Shown here: positions 7,560 through 16,192 of the stretch, piece by piece
Layout: every line of letters begins with the position of its first letter
How positions within the stretch are numbered: the first letter of the stretch is position 1
Origin: Mycobacterium sp. ST-F2
GTDB taxonomy: Bacteria; Actinomycetota; Actinomycetes; Mycobacteriales; Mycobacteriaceae
DNA: 46,110 nucleotides
Assembly: GCF_001905655.1 (NCBI RefSeq)
Contig: NZ_JMHT01000011.1
Coordinates: forward strand, 1-46,110
Direction of reading: 5' to 3'
Made by a program: the position numbers and the translations under genes
The notes under the pieces: generated by a model
What the model saw: the letters and a program-made list of their open reading frames with translations, nothing else
Told to the model about the DNA's origin: nothing
Databases searched by the model: none

Positions 7560-8239
7560 CAACGACGTCTGCGCGAGGGACTGACCTGCTTCCTGCGGAG
7601 TATGGCTTCGGCGAGGTGGGAACCGACAACTCCACTGGCCTCCGAGAGCGCAGCCATCGAGGGACGATCGCCACCAGCGCCGCCACCCTTCTCCTACCCA
7701 TCGCGCTGGCGATGTCCGGAATCGCTGGTACTTCGAGCGGCGGCGCTGATGGGTTTCTGCCACAGCGCGCGGTCGGAGGAACCTACCGCGGAGAGTTCGC
7801 ACCGACTCCCGCCATTGCGGTACGCACGGTTCGGCCGCAGGCTGTTACCCGCGCTGTCGTAACCGACGTCTCCCGAACCGATCGTGAAGAAATCTCCTGG
7901 GTAAAGGCGAACTCCGGGCTCACATGGGATCAACTCGGCAAGGTGTTCGGTGTGTCGCGGCGTGCTGTGCATATGTGGTCCAACGGAGGGCGGCTGAACG
8001 AATCGAACGCTCGCCGGTTGCGTGAGTTCAGTGCCATCGTCAAAGAGATTCAGGCAACCATCTCGGGCGTAACACCAGATGACGTGCGCGCGAAACTCCT
8101 CGACGTCGGAACTGATGGGATGAGTGTCGTGGACCGTCTCCGGCGGGAGCGGTCGTCGGGCGCGACCTGGGGTATGCCGGTGGGCCCGGAGCACCTGATC
8201 GACGCTATACGCGAGTCGGCGGGTGAAGTCGGTCAGTAA
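7556..8239 (+). CDS. Membrane-anchored helix-turn-helix protein, second gene of accessory cassette
   Basis: A 227-residue protein with an unusual layout. A polar N-terminus (1-36) is followed by one hydrophobic segment (about 37-57, rich in Ala, Leu and Ile) that should span the membrane, a linker (58-108) and a helix-turn-helix domain (about 112-157). The recognition region reads LTWDQLGKVFGVSRRAVHMW, typical of Xre/Cro-like proteins. The C-terminal 60 residues are charged and helical. The start ATG overlaps the preceding stop and has GGAGG six bases upstream. A DNA-binding domain behind a membrane helix suggests a regulator or antitoxin-like partner held at the membrane. The function is unknown; the coupling to the TIGR04255 gene implies a joint role. 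Confidence 0.75.
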   Translation: MTTTSARGTDLLPAEYGFGEVGTDNSTGLRERSHRGTIATSAATLLLPIALAMSGIAGTSSGGADGFLPQRAVGGTYRGEFAPTPAIAVRTVRPQAVTRAVVTDVSRTDREEISWVKANSGLTWDQLGKVFGVSRRAVHMWSNGGRLNESNARRLREFSAIVKEIQATISGVTPDDVRAKLLDVGTDGMSVVDRLRRERSSGATWGMPVGPEHLIDAIRESAGEVGQ

Positions 8240-8241
8240 CG

Positions 8242-9225
8242 GTGTGGGTACTTGACGGACTGCGGGCATTGCTGCAAAGAGGCAGCCAGCGGCGCGAGTC
8301 GGCAGAAGAGATTGGCGATGAATGCCGCGACTGGAGACAAGGTGATGTCTTCCAGGGTGCGCCCACCTATAAGTTCGGATCGGGTTGGGCGCCCCTCACC
8401 GCGGCGAGCGTGTTCGGAGCGGCAGTGGTGAGCCAGTCCTGCGACGCCGCGCAGTCTGACCGTCCACACATTCAGATTGCGCCGGTTGTAGAACTCCACG
8501 GCAACATTGCCGGTGAGGCGATGGCGGGCCGACGGCCGCAATATGCGCCGTTACCGCAGCTTGGGGATGGGTACTTCGCCGACCTCGATGTGGTTACCAC
8601 GGTCGCGAAAACTGTCCTACTGGATTACCAGCGCACCGCTGGCGTCGCCACCGATGATGACGTACGCAAGTTCGCCTTCGCTGTGTCTCGCAAATTCAGC
8701 CGATTCGCGTACCCCGACGAAGTTGTCGAGTCGCTGCGCCCTGTGAGAGAAGTGCTCCAAAGCAAGGCGCGCAAACCGAACTCCCCGCTGGGTAGGGTGC
8801 TCGCGAAGATCCATTCGCTGCGGGTGCAATGCGAGGACTGGTCGACTGACGCACTCGAACTGACGTTGATCGTGATCGTGGAACCGGACGTCGTTCCATC
8901 TGATCTTGACGAAATTAGCGACCCGCCGACCGATCTGCTCGAGCCTGATCCTGCGAAGCCCTTGGCTGAGCAAGCAAACGCTTACGCGGTCTATCTCACG
9001 AAGAACAGCCTTACCCCGACGCAGACGTACTATGCGTGGCAGTACCTCTGTGCGATCTGGGCGCTACGCTGCGAGCAGTCGGCCACAGACCTGGGGTACA
9101 GCGGTATCATCGCGTCCATTACAGCTGAACTGACGTCAACCGATGATTTCCCGCTTGCTCGTGTTCTCCGGTCCGAAAGTCTTGATCTCGACTACCTGTC
9201 AGACTCACGAAAGCCACTGGAGTGA
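8242..9225 (+). CDS. Uncharacterised protein with SQSCD motif, third gene of accessory cassette
   Basis: A 327-residue protein, probably cytosolic, starting with a GTG two bases after the previous stop. The region RQGDVFQ (about 32-38) leads to AAVVSQSCDAAQ (about 60-71) and IQIAPVVEL (77-85). Then comes a basic segment RKFSRFAYPDEVVESLRPVR (about 150-169) and a conserved-looking KIHSLRV. I have the impression of a widespread uncharacterised family with an invariant [ST]QxCD motif; the Cys-Asp pair could be catalytic or metal-binding. The C-terminal third (about 235-327) is helical and not recognised. No signal peptide is seen. Spacing and coupling place it in the same transcript as the two genes before it. 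Confidence 0.7.
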   Translation: MWVLDGLRALLQRGSQRRESAEEIGDECRDWRQGDVFQGAPTYKFGSGWAPLTAASVFGAAVVSQSCDAAQSDRPHIQIAPVVELHGNIAGEAMAGRRPQYAPLPQLGDGYFADLDVVTTVAKTVLLDYQRTAGVATDDDVRKFAFAVSRKFSRFAYPDEVVESLRPVREVLQSKARKPNSPLGRVLAKIHSLRVQCEDWSTDALELTLIVIVEPDVVPSDLDEISDPPTDLLEPDPAKPLAEQANAYAVYLTKNSLTPTQTYYAWQYLCAIWALRCEQSATDLGYSGIIASITAELTSTDDFPLARVLRSESLDLDYLSDSRKPLE

Positions 9226-9341
9226 GTAACTGGACAGGCAACCCTCGTTCAACGCCGACGGTTCCCACTTCAAGCAGCCAGTGGGATTTTGGGCTTGGAC
9301 CATCCTCGGCCGAATCAGGGGCGGTCGTTAGGATTTGACGC

Positions 9342-10259
9342 ATGGTCGAGTCCACTTCTGATCATGATGTCGTGCTCGATGTCGAGGGGTCCGGTGTACA
9401 ACCGCCGGTAGACCCGAAGATTCGTAAGCAGTTCGCGCTGTTGGAGCGCTTCGCGCCCGCCATCGGCTCCCGCTGGGCCACCGAGCTGTGGTGCACCCCG
9501 CCGATCATCGAGCAGAGCCTGCGTATGCCGCCCGGCGTCCAGCCGGGCACTCCGCTGGAAGCGCATTGGGACGGCCACCGCATTGCCGGCGAGTACTGGG
9601 GCGACGGGCCGCCGGTGTACCTGGTCCACGGCTGGGGCGGGCGCCGCCCGCACCTGGGCATGTTCATCAAGCCGCTCGTCGCGGCCGGCTACCGGGTCAT
9701 CGCGTTCGATCTGCCGAGCCACAACGAGTCCGACCCGGGCGCACTCGCGCCGGGACGCACGACCGCCATCGAATGCGCCGACGCGGTCGCGGCCGTCATC
9801 CGCGAGCACGGGCCCGCCCATGCGGTCGTCGCGCACTCGCTCGGGGCCAACGCAACCACCATGGCCGCCGCGGTGAACGGCGCCAAGGTCGGCCGGTTGG
9901 TGCTGCTCGCGCCGATGGGCGACTACCCGATGTACCTGGACCTGTTCGCCGCCCGTCACAACTTCGGCCCGCGCATCCGGGCCGGCCTGCAGCGGCGACT
10001 GGTGCGCCGCATCGGCATGTCGCTCGAAGCCACCAACATGGTCAACCTCGCCGCCCGCGCAGGCCACCCGCCGCTGCTGCTCATCCACGACCCCGACGAC
10101 CCCGACAGCCCCTACTCGTCGAGCGAGAAACTCGCCGCCTCGTGGCCCGGCGCCCAGCTGCTGACCACCAAGGGACTCGGCAAGCTGGCGCACTACCGGA
10201 TGCTGCGCCACCGGCCGGCGATCACCGCAGGCATCGACTTCATCGGTAGTCCCTCCTAG
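9342..10259 (+). CDS. Alpha/beta-hydrolase fold protein
   Basis: A 305-residue hydrolase, probably cytosolic. The oxyanion-hole motif is VYLVHGWGGR (about residues 92-101). The nucleophile elbow is VVAHSLGAN, with serine near 166. The acid and histidine are likely D in LLLIHDPDDPD (about 245-252) and H in LGKLAHYRML (about 286). The first 60 residues form an N-terminal extension that is predicted helical. The substrate is unknown; esterase or thioesterase activity is possible. It stands alone on the plus strand with 116 bp upstream and 161 bp downstream without genes, and marks the return to core-like sequence after the accessory cassette. Confidence 0.85.
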   Translation: MVESTSDHDVVLDVEGSGVQPPVDPKIRKQFALLERFAPAIGSRWATELWCTPPIIEQSLRMPPGVQPGTPLEAHWDGHRIAGEYWGDGPPVYLVHGWGGRRPHLGMFIKPLVAAGYRVIAFDLPSHNESDPGALAPGRTTAIECADAVAAVIREHGPAHAVVAHSLGANATTMAAAVNGAKVGRLVLLAPMGDYPMYLDLFAARHNFGPRIRAGLQRRLVRRIGMSLEATNMVNLAARAGHPPLLLIHDPDDPDSPYSSSEKLAASWPGAQLLTTKGLGKLAHYRMLRHRPAITAGIDFIGSPS

Positions 10260-10420
10260 CCCCAGCCGTCCCGGCGATATATTTCCGCCGGCGTCGATTC
10301 CCGGCTAACTCGCCGGACTGGCTCTGGTGTTGCGTGGTGCCGGGCTGCGTGAACTCAGCGCTCCGTAAAAGTCCTGGTTACGATGTCTGCAATCGCGGTA
10401 TCCTCGCCTGGAGGTGTGCT

Positions 10421-11563
10421 ATGAGTGCGATGAATACCGAGCCGTGTTCAGCTTCGGCAAACGCACAGGCCCAGATTCGAGAATTCTCCGACGCTGACTA
10501 TCTGGCCGGTACCCGAAGGCTGCTGCGGGCAGTGCAGGAGCTGTCCCTGGCGCGCAGCCTCGACGATATCCAGCACATCGTCCGCGCGGCGGCGCGCGGG
10601 ATCACCGGATGTGACGGCGCCACATTCGTGCTTCGCGAAAACGACGAGTGCTACTACGCCGACGAAGACGCGATCGCCCCGTTGTGGAAAGGCTGCCGCT
10701 TCCCGCTCGAGACGTGCATCAGCGGCTGGGTGATGCTCAACCGGGCACCGGCCGTGATCCCGGACATCTATCAGGATGACCGCATCCCGCACGATGCCTA
10801 CCGGCCGACGTTCGTCAAGAGCCTCGTCATGGTCCCGATCCGCACGCTCGACCCGCTCGGGGCGATCGGCAGCTACTGGGCGCGCGAGCGGCAGCCGACG
10901 CCGAAAGAAGTGGAACTGCTTCAGGCACTGGCAGATTCGACCTCGGTGGCCATGGAGAACATCTCGGTGACCAGGGAGAACCTGCGGGTGCGCACAGAGC
11001 TGGAAGAACGGGTGCGCTCGCGAACGGCCGAACTGGAATCGGCGATGGAGGAGAACCGCCGGCTTGCGACCACCGATGAGCTGACCGGGCTGTCCAATCG
11101 TCGCGGCTTCTATCTGCTGGCGGAACAGGCGCTGCGCGAGGTGCGGCGCCGCGGGGGCAGCTGCATGCTGGCGTACCTCGACATCGACGGCCTCAAACCG
11201 GTGAACGACGCGCACGGCCACGATGTCGGCAATGCCCTGATCGTGGATGTCGCCGATGTCCTGCGCGGATGTCTGAAGCCGTCCGATATCCGGGGCCGCG
11301 TCGGTGGCGACGAATTCTGCGCGCTGCTCATCGAAGACCGAGAGGGTGCGTCGCAGTTCGAAGCCCGGCTCGCGCAAGCATTCTCGGCCTTCAATGCCGT
11401 CGGGGGCCGCCCTTACGAGCTTTCCGTGAGCATCGGCGTGGTGCAGGTGCTGGTCACCGATACCGTCGGAGTCGACGATCTGCTCAATCACGCCGATGGC
11501 CTGATGTATGCCCACAAGAAGGCCCGGCTGGCTCAGATCGCCGACAGGACCGTGCGGGACTAA
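10421..11563 (+). CDS. GAF-GGDEF diguanylate cyclase
   Basis: A 380-residue soluble signalling enzyme that should make cyclic di-GMP from two GTP. A GAF sensor domain (about residues 40-185) is followed by a coiled-coil (about 186-213) and a GGDEF domain (about 214-375) with the intact active-site signature RVGGDEFCALL (GGDEF at 295-299) and metal ligands in AYLDIDGLK. The product-inhibition I-site, normally RxxD five residues before GGDEF, reads KPSD here, so feedback inhibition may be weakened. The ATG at 10421 is chosen because GGAGG lies eight bases upstream; an upstream start at 10334 lacks a site. The permease gene follows after 10 bp, suggesting an operon. Confidence 0.92.
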   Translation: MSAMNTEPCSASANAQAQIREFSDADYLAGTRRLLRAVQELSLARSLDDIQHIVRAAARGITGCDGATFVLRENDECYYADEDAIAPLWKGCRFPLETCISGWVMLNRAPAVIPDIYQDDRIPHDAYRPTFVKSLVMVPIRTLDPLGAIGSYWARERQPTPKEVELLQALADSTSVAMENISVTRENLRVRTELEERVRSRTAELESAMEENRRLATTDELTGLSNRRGFYLLAEQALREVRRRGGSCMLAYLDIDGLKPVNDAHGHDVGNALIVDVADVLRGCLKPSDIRGRVGGDEFCALLIEDREGASQFEARLAQAFSAFNAVGGRPYELSVSIGVVQVLVTDTVGVDDLLNHADGLMYAHKKARLAQIADRTVRD

Positions 11564-11573
11564 CGTCAGCCTG

Positions 11574-12755
11574 GTGAACGCCGCCATCGCTGCGATCGGT
11601 CACGCACTGGCCCTGGCCGGTTCGATGACGTGGGAGATTCTCTGGGCGCTGATCCTGGGGTTCGCGCTGTCGGCGGTGGTGCAGGCCGTTGTCCGGAAAT
11701 CGACCATCGTGCGGCTCCTCGGCGACGACAAACCGAAAACCCTCGCGGTGGCCGCGGGGCTCGGCGCCGCGTCGTCGTCATGTTCGTACGCGGCAGTGGC
11801 GTTGGCGCGCTCACTGTTTCGCAAAGGCGCCAACTTCACGGCCGCGATGGCGTTCGAGATCGGCTCCACCAACCTCGTCGTCGAACTCGGCATCATCCTG
11901 GCGCTGCTGATGGGCTGGCAGTTCACGGCTGCGGAATTCGTCGGCGGCCCGATCATGATCGTGATCCTCGCCGCGCTGTTCCGGCTGTTCGTCCGCAGCC
12001 GCCTCATCGATGAGGCGCGCGTGCAGGCGGACCGCGGCATCGCCGGTTCGATGGAAGGGCATGCCGCCATGGACATGTCGGTCCAGGGTGGGGGCTCGTT
12101 CGCCGAGCGCTTGTTCTCCGGCCCGGGCTTCACCTCCGTCTCGCATGTGTTCGTCATGGAGTGGGCGGCGATCCTGCGGGACCTGATCCTCGGCCTGCTC
12201 ATCGCCGGAGCCATCGCGGCGTGGGTGCCAAATGTGTTCTGGGAGAACTTCTTCCTGGCCGACGACCCGACGTGGTCGGCCATCTGGGGCCCGATCATCG
12301 GTCCGGTCGTGTCGATCATCTCGTTCGTGTGCTCCATCGGGAACGTGCCCCTGGCGGCGGTGCTGTGGAACGGTGGGATCAGCTTCGGCGGCGTGATCGC
12401 GTTCATCTACGCCGACCTGCTGATCCTGCCGATCCTCAACATCTACCGGAAGTATTACGGCACCCGGATGATGCTCACCCTGCTGGCGACGTTCTACGTG
12501 GCGATGGTCGGCGCGGGCTACCTCGTCGAATTGCTTTTCGGCGCAACAGGTCTCATCCCCACCCAGCGCAGTGCCATGGTGATGGAGAGCGCCATCTCGT
12601 GGAACTACACCACCTGGCTCAACATCGTCTTCCTGCTGCTGGCCGCGGCGCTGGTGATCCGCTTCGTGCGCACCGGAGGTATCCCGATGCTGCGCATGAT
12701 GGGCGGCTCACCTGACGCCGGGCAAGAAGGTCACCACGACCATCACATGCACTAG
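11574..12755 (+). CDS. Predicted permease, YraQ/DUF318 (ArsP_1) family
   Basis: A 393-residue inner-membrane protein with about eight membrane helices in two halves. Each half has a conserved Cys-containing turn: GAASSSCSYAAVALARS (about residues 61-77) and SFVCSIGNVPLAAVLWNGG (about 249-267). These are marks of the DUF318/ArsP_1 permease family, which includes organoarsenical exporters such as ArsP. The cytosolic loop between the halves is about 50 residues. The C-terminus is histidine-rich (HHDHHMH), which could bind metal. The GTG at 11574 starts 10 bp after the GGDEF gene. The stop overlaps that of the convergent propeller gene: both use the four bases CTAG at 12752-12755. The substrate is unknown. 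Confidence 0.85.
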   Translation: MNAAIAAIGHALALAGSMTWEILWALILGFALSAVVQAVVRKSTIVRLLGDDKPKTLAVAAGLGAASSSCSYAAVALARSLFRKGANFTAAMAFEIGSTNLVVELGIILALLMGWQFTAAEFVGGPIMIVILAALFRLFVRSRLIDEARVQADRGIAGSMEGHAAMDMSVQGGGSFAERLFSGPGFTSVSHVFVMEWAAILRDLILGLLIAGAIAAWVPNVFWENFFLADDPTWSAIWGPIIGPVVSIISFVCSIGNVPLAAVLWNGGISFGGVIAFIYADLLILPILNIYRKYYGTRMMLTLLATFYVAMVGAGYLVELLFGATGLIPTQRSAMVMESAISWNYTTWLNIVFLLLAAALVIRFVRTGGIPMLRMMGGSPDAGQEGHHDHHMH

Positions 12756-15700
12756 ACGATCTTGAACACCCGCACCTGCGTGGTGTACCCGGAGAACAGG
12801 GGCTTGGATATCGCGGTGGTCAGTGTCCGGCTGCCGTCGGCTGTCAGTAGGGGATTGCTGCCCACCCCGGTGAGGGCGCCGCCCACCTGCGCGCCGTTCG
12901 CGGTGTTGATGACCACGAACTGACTGCCGGTGCTGACCACCGCGCGGGTGCCGCCGCCGCTGAGCACCAGGTAGCCGTTGTCGGGCTTGAGGGTGAGGGT
13001 GCTGCCGACCTGGAAGCCGGTCCCGGTATCGATCACCGCCACCTGTGACGTGGGGACGCCGGTGGTGTTGAAGTTGCTGCTGATGGTCATCACCACGGCA
13101 CGCCCGGTGTCGGCGCTGTACAGCTGCCCGTTGAGGAAGCCGGTGAGCGTCACAGTGTTGCCGATCTGGGCGCCGGTCGTCGTGTCGAGCACCGTCAACC
13201 GCTCGGTGTTGACGCTCGTGGCCCCGTTGTAGACGGACGTGGCGATCAGCGCCCGGCTGCCGTCGACGCTGATCAGGCGGGAGCCGAATTCCTCGCCCGC
13301 GAGGTCGAGGGTGGTGCCGGTCTGGGCTCCGGTGAGGGTGTTGATCACGGCGACGTGCGTCCCGGCGGTGTCGCCGCTGATGGTCACCACGCGGCTGCCG
13401 TCGGGGGTCATGAGCATGGACCGCCACGTGCCGGGCAGTGTCACGTCACCGACCTGGTTGCCGGTGGCGAGGTCGACGGTCGCGAGCTTGGTGGTCGTCA
13501 CCTGGGTGACGGGGTCGGTCGACGCCGCGGTGATCACCATGCGGGTCCGGTCGGCGCTGAGCTCGCGGGCCCCGTCGCCGCCGACGACGACACCCGTGCC
13601 GACCGGCGCGCCGGTGAGGGCGTCGAGCACTGCCAGCCGGGTGGTGAACGTGTTGACCGGATCCTCGGTGCGGGCCATGAAGGCGACACGGTTGCCGGCT
13701 GCGTTGAACACCGGTGCGCCATAAGGAATGCCGGTGCCGTCGAGGGTCTGCGTGGTGCCCACCTGCGCGCCCGTCGCGACGTTGAGCACCGTCGCCTGCG
13801 TGGTGTAGCCCGACGCGAAATCCCCGATCTGATTGGTGATCGCCGCGCGGCTGCCGTCGGCGTTCAGAACCGGTGGAGCCAGCTCGTTGCCGGCGATCTC
13901 GACGGTCGTGCCGAGCTGTGTGCCGGTGGTGGTGTCCAGCACGGCCACCCGCGTCGTGTCGGGGGCCTCCCAGATCGGGCGGCTGGTGGTGATCAGCGCG
14001 CGGGTGCGGTCGGCGTTCAGGACGGGTGCTTCCAGGCTGTTGCCGGTGACGGAGACAGTGGTGCCGGTCTGGGCGCCGGTGAGCGTGTTGATCACCGCGA
14101 CCTGGGTGGTTCCCGAGCCGTACGTGGTGGTCAGAGCGCGGCTGCCGTCGGCGGACAGCAGCTGCACGCCGACCGCGCCCGGCAACGTGAGCGTGGCACC
14201 GGTCTGCTTGCCGGTCGCGAGGTCGATCACCGCCAGCTGCGTGGCCGTGGGGCCCGCCGCGGTGATCACGGCCCGGGTGCCGTCGGCGCTGAACGACGGT
14301 ACGACAGGCTTGCCGGCGATGGAGACCGTGCTGCCGACCTGCTTGCCCGTCGCGGTGTCGATGACCGCGACGCGCGTCGTGCTGGTTGTCGAGGTCGGGG
14401 CGGGCCCGGTGACGACCAACGCGCGGGTGCCGTCATTGCTCAACAGGGTCGAGCCGACGCCGGAGACGCCGACGGTTCCGATCTTCGTGACCGACGTCGC
14501 GATCTGGGATGGCGGCACCAGCACCCGCACGGTGCGGTCGGTCGCATCGACGACGTAGACGGCCCCATTGGGGGCGACGGTGACGGCATGGGCGCCGGTG
14601 GCGTCGGTGTCGAACCGGACGGTGCTGACGAGCGCCGAGGTGGTGGTGTTGATCACCGAGACGGTGTCATTGGCGTTGGCAACGTAGGCGACGCTGCCGT
14701 CGGCGCTGACCGCTACCGAGCTGGGGGCGGGGCCAACCCCAATTGTATTGGGAGACAAGGTGTTCGTGACGGTGTCGATGGTCGACAGCGTGCTGCTGCC
14801 CTGGTTCGCCACATACAGCGTGTTGCCGGCGCCGACCGCGAGCGCGGTGGGTTGGGCGCCGACCCCGACACTGGTGACGGCGAGCGTGGCGGTGTCGATC
14901 ACCGAGACCGTGTTGCTGCCCTGGTTCGCGACGTACACCTTGCCGGTGCCGACGGCGAGAGCCATCGGTTGGCTGCCGACGGCGATGGTGTCGATGACGC
15001 CATAGGTGGTGGTGTCGACGACCGACACCGTGCCGCTGCCCTTGTTGGCCACATACAGGCGGCCGTCGCCGCCGACCGTCAGCGCGCTCGGGGTGGTGCC
15101 GACCGTGATGTCCTTCGACGACGTGCTCGGGTTGGCGTCGATCCGCTTGTAACCGGCGGTGTTGATCACCGACACCGTGCCGCTGCCACTGTTGGCGACA
15201 TACAGCCGGGTGCCGTCGGGGCTGAGCGCCAGCGCGCTGGGTGCGGCGCCCACGGAGATGTCCTGCGACAACCAACTGGAGTTGGCATCGATCCGTTTTC
15301 CCGTGGTGGTGTTGATGACCGACACCGTGTTGCTGCCCGTGTTGGCGACGTAGAGCCGTCCGTCGGTACCGACCACTTCGCTCGTGGGGTTGGTGCCCAC
15401 CCCGATGGACGTCGAGTAGTTCAGCCAGGGCGACGGGACGACAGCCGTCGCCGGGGTCGGGGCAGCGGCGGTGGCCACGAGCTGACTGGTCGAGGCGAGC
15501 GCGGCGGCTTTGGTCTCGGCCTCGAGCCGGGGGCGGGTGCCCCATGCCGCCAGCACGGCGGTCAGCGGTGCGAAGTTCGGCGCGGCGGGACCGCCGGTCG
15601 CCGCGGAATTCACCTTGGCCGCCGAGACCAGGTTGACGGCGCCGGTCGTGGCCGTCGGGGCGGGCGTCACGGCTGCGGTCGCGACGGCCGTGGCGGCGAC

Positions 15701-16051
15701 TGCCTTGGGTGTCGGCGACGGCTTGGCTTCCGGATCGACCTTCGCGGCCGTGGGCGCCGGTTTCGACACGGAACCCGTCACCGTCCTGGTAGCTGCTGTC
15801 GGCTTCACGCTCCGTTGCGTGTCGCTACTGGGCTTGGCCGCCGCACGCTTGGACTTCGGGGTCTTCGGACCCGGCTTCTTTGTTGCCGCGGGTGCGTCGG
15901 CGTGCGCCGGTGCCGTGGCCCCGGGGTTCGTGGCCCCGGCATTCGCGGCGTCGTCGGCCCAGGCCACACCCGGGCCGCTCGCGATCGCGAAACCGACCCC
16001 CAGCGCAACTGCCAGCCCACCGATCCGTCCGACGTACGTGGCGTTGTTCAT
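12752..16051 (-). CDS. Large secreted YVTN-type beta-propeller protein
   Basis: A 1099-residue exported protein. A signal peptide of the type found on large mycobacterial surface proteins (hydrophobic GGLAVALGVGFAIASG, cleavage near AWA-DD at 32) precedes an Ala/Pro/Lys/Thr-rich low-complexity linker (about 34-200). Seven repeats with the core YVANxGSxTVSVI(N/D)T (about 210-510) make one seven-bladed propeller. A further twelve repeats of about 42-53 residues follow to the C-terminus, with the core SADG(T/S)RAxIT...VAVIDTxTGxQ(V/T)G, likely one or two more propellers. There is no enzyme motif, so a cell-wall binding or scaffold role is inferred. The stop TAG shares CTAG with the convergent permease gene. 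Confidence 0.88.
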   Translation of the reverse strand: MNNATYVGRIGGLAVALGVGFAIASGPGVAWADDAANAGATNPGATAPAHADAPAATKKPGPKTPKSKRAAAKPSSDTQRSVKPTAATRTVTGSVSKPAPTAAKVDPEAKPSPTPKAVAATAVATAAVTPAPTATTGAVNLVSAAKVNSAATGGPAAPNFAPLTAVLAAWGTRPRLEAETKAAALASTSQLVATAAAPTPATAVVPSPWLNYSTSIGVGTNPTSEVVGTDGRLYVANTGSNTVSVINTTTGKRIDANSSWLSQDISVGAAPSALALSPDGTRLYVANSGSGTVSVINTAGYKRIDANPSTSSKDITVGTTPSALTVGGDGRLYVANKGSGTVSVVDTTTYGVIDTIAVGSQPMALAVGTGKVYVANQGSNTVSVIDTATLAVTSVGVGAQPTALAVGAGNTLYVANQGSSTLSTIDTVTNTLSPNTIGVGPAPSSVAVSADGSVAYVANANDTVSVINTTTSALVSTVRFDTDATGAHAVTVAPNGAVYVVDATDRTVRVLVPPSQIATSVTKIGTVGVSGVGSTLLSNDGTRALVVTGPAPTSTTSTTRVAVIDTATGKQVGSTVSIAGKPVVPSFSADGTRAVITAAGPTATQLAVIDLATGKQTGATLTLPGAVGVQLLSADGSRALTTTYGSGTTQVAVINTLTGAQTGTTVSVTGNSLEAPVLNADRTRALITTSRPIWEAPDTTRVAVLDTTTGTQLGTTVEIAGNELAPPVLNADGSRAAITNQIGDFASGYTTQATVLNVATGAQVGTTQTLDGTGIPYGAPVFNAAGNRVAFMARTEDPVNTFTTRLAVLDALTGAPVGTGVVVGGDGARELSADRTRMVITAASTDPVTQVTTTKLATVDLATGNQVGDVTLPGTWRSMLMTPDGSRVVTISGDTAGTHVAVINTLTGAQTGTTLDLAGEEFGSRLISVDGSRALIATSVYNGATSVNTERLTVLDTTTGAQIGNTVTLTGFLNGQLYSADTGRAVVMTISSNFNTTGVPTSQVAVIDTGTGFQVGSTLTLKPDNGYLVLSGGGTRAVVSTGSQFVVINTANGAQVGGALTGVGSNPLLTADGSRTLTTAISKPLFSGYTTQVRVFKIV

Positions 16052-16192
16052 GGTCGGTCCTCTCGCCGTGACGGTCAGCGGCCCGATAGAGGGACAGCTG
16101 TCCCCCTACTGGGAATATGCCGCACGCGAGACCCCATGTCTGCAGTACCGCACTACTGCATTCCCTCTGCGCCGCGGAGGGCCGCCGAGCGA

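Noticed and set aside
9131..9153. Another copy of the TGACGTCAA...GATGATT repeat
   Set aside because: The match is short, has different spacing and lies inside the coding sequence of the third cassette gene; probably chance.
6262..9341. Attachment-site duplication of the tRNA-Tyr 3' end bounding the accessory region
   Set aside because: I looked for a second copy of the T-arm/acceptor sequence up to 9341 and saw none, so integration by a phage-type integrase is not shown.
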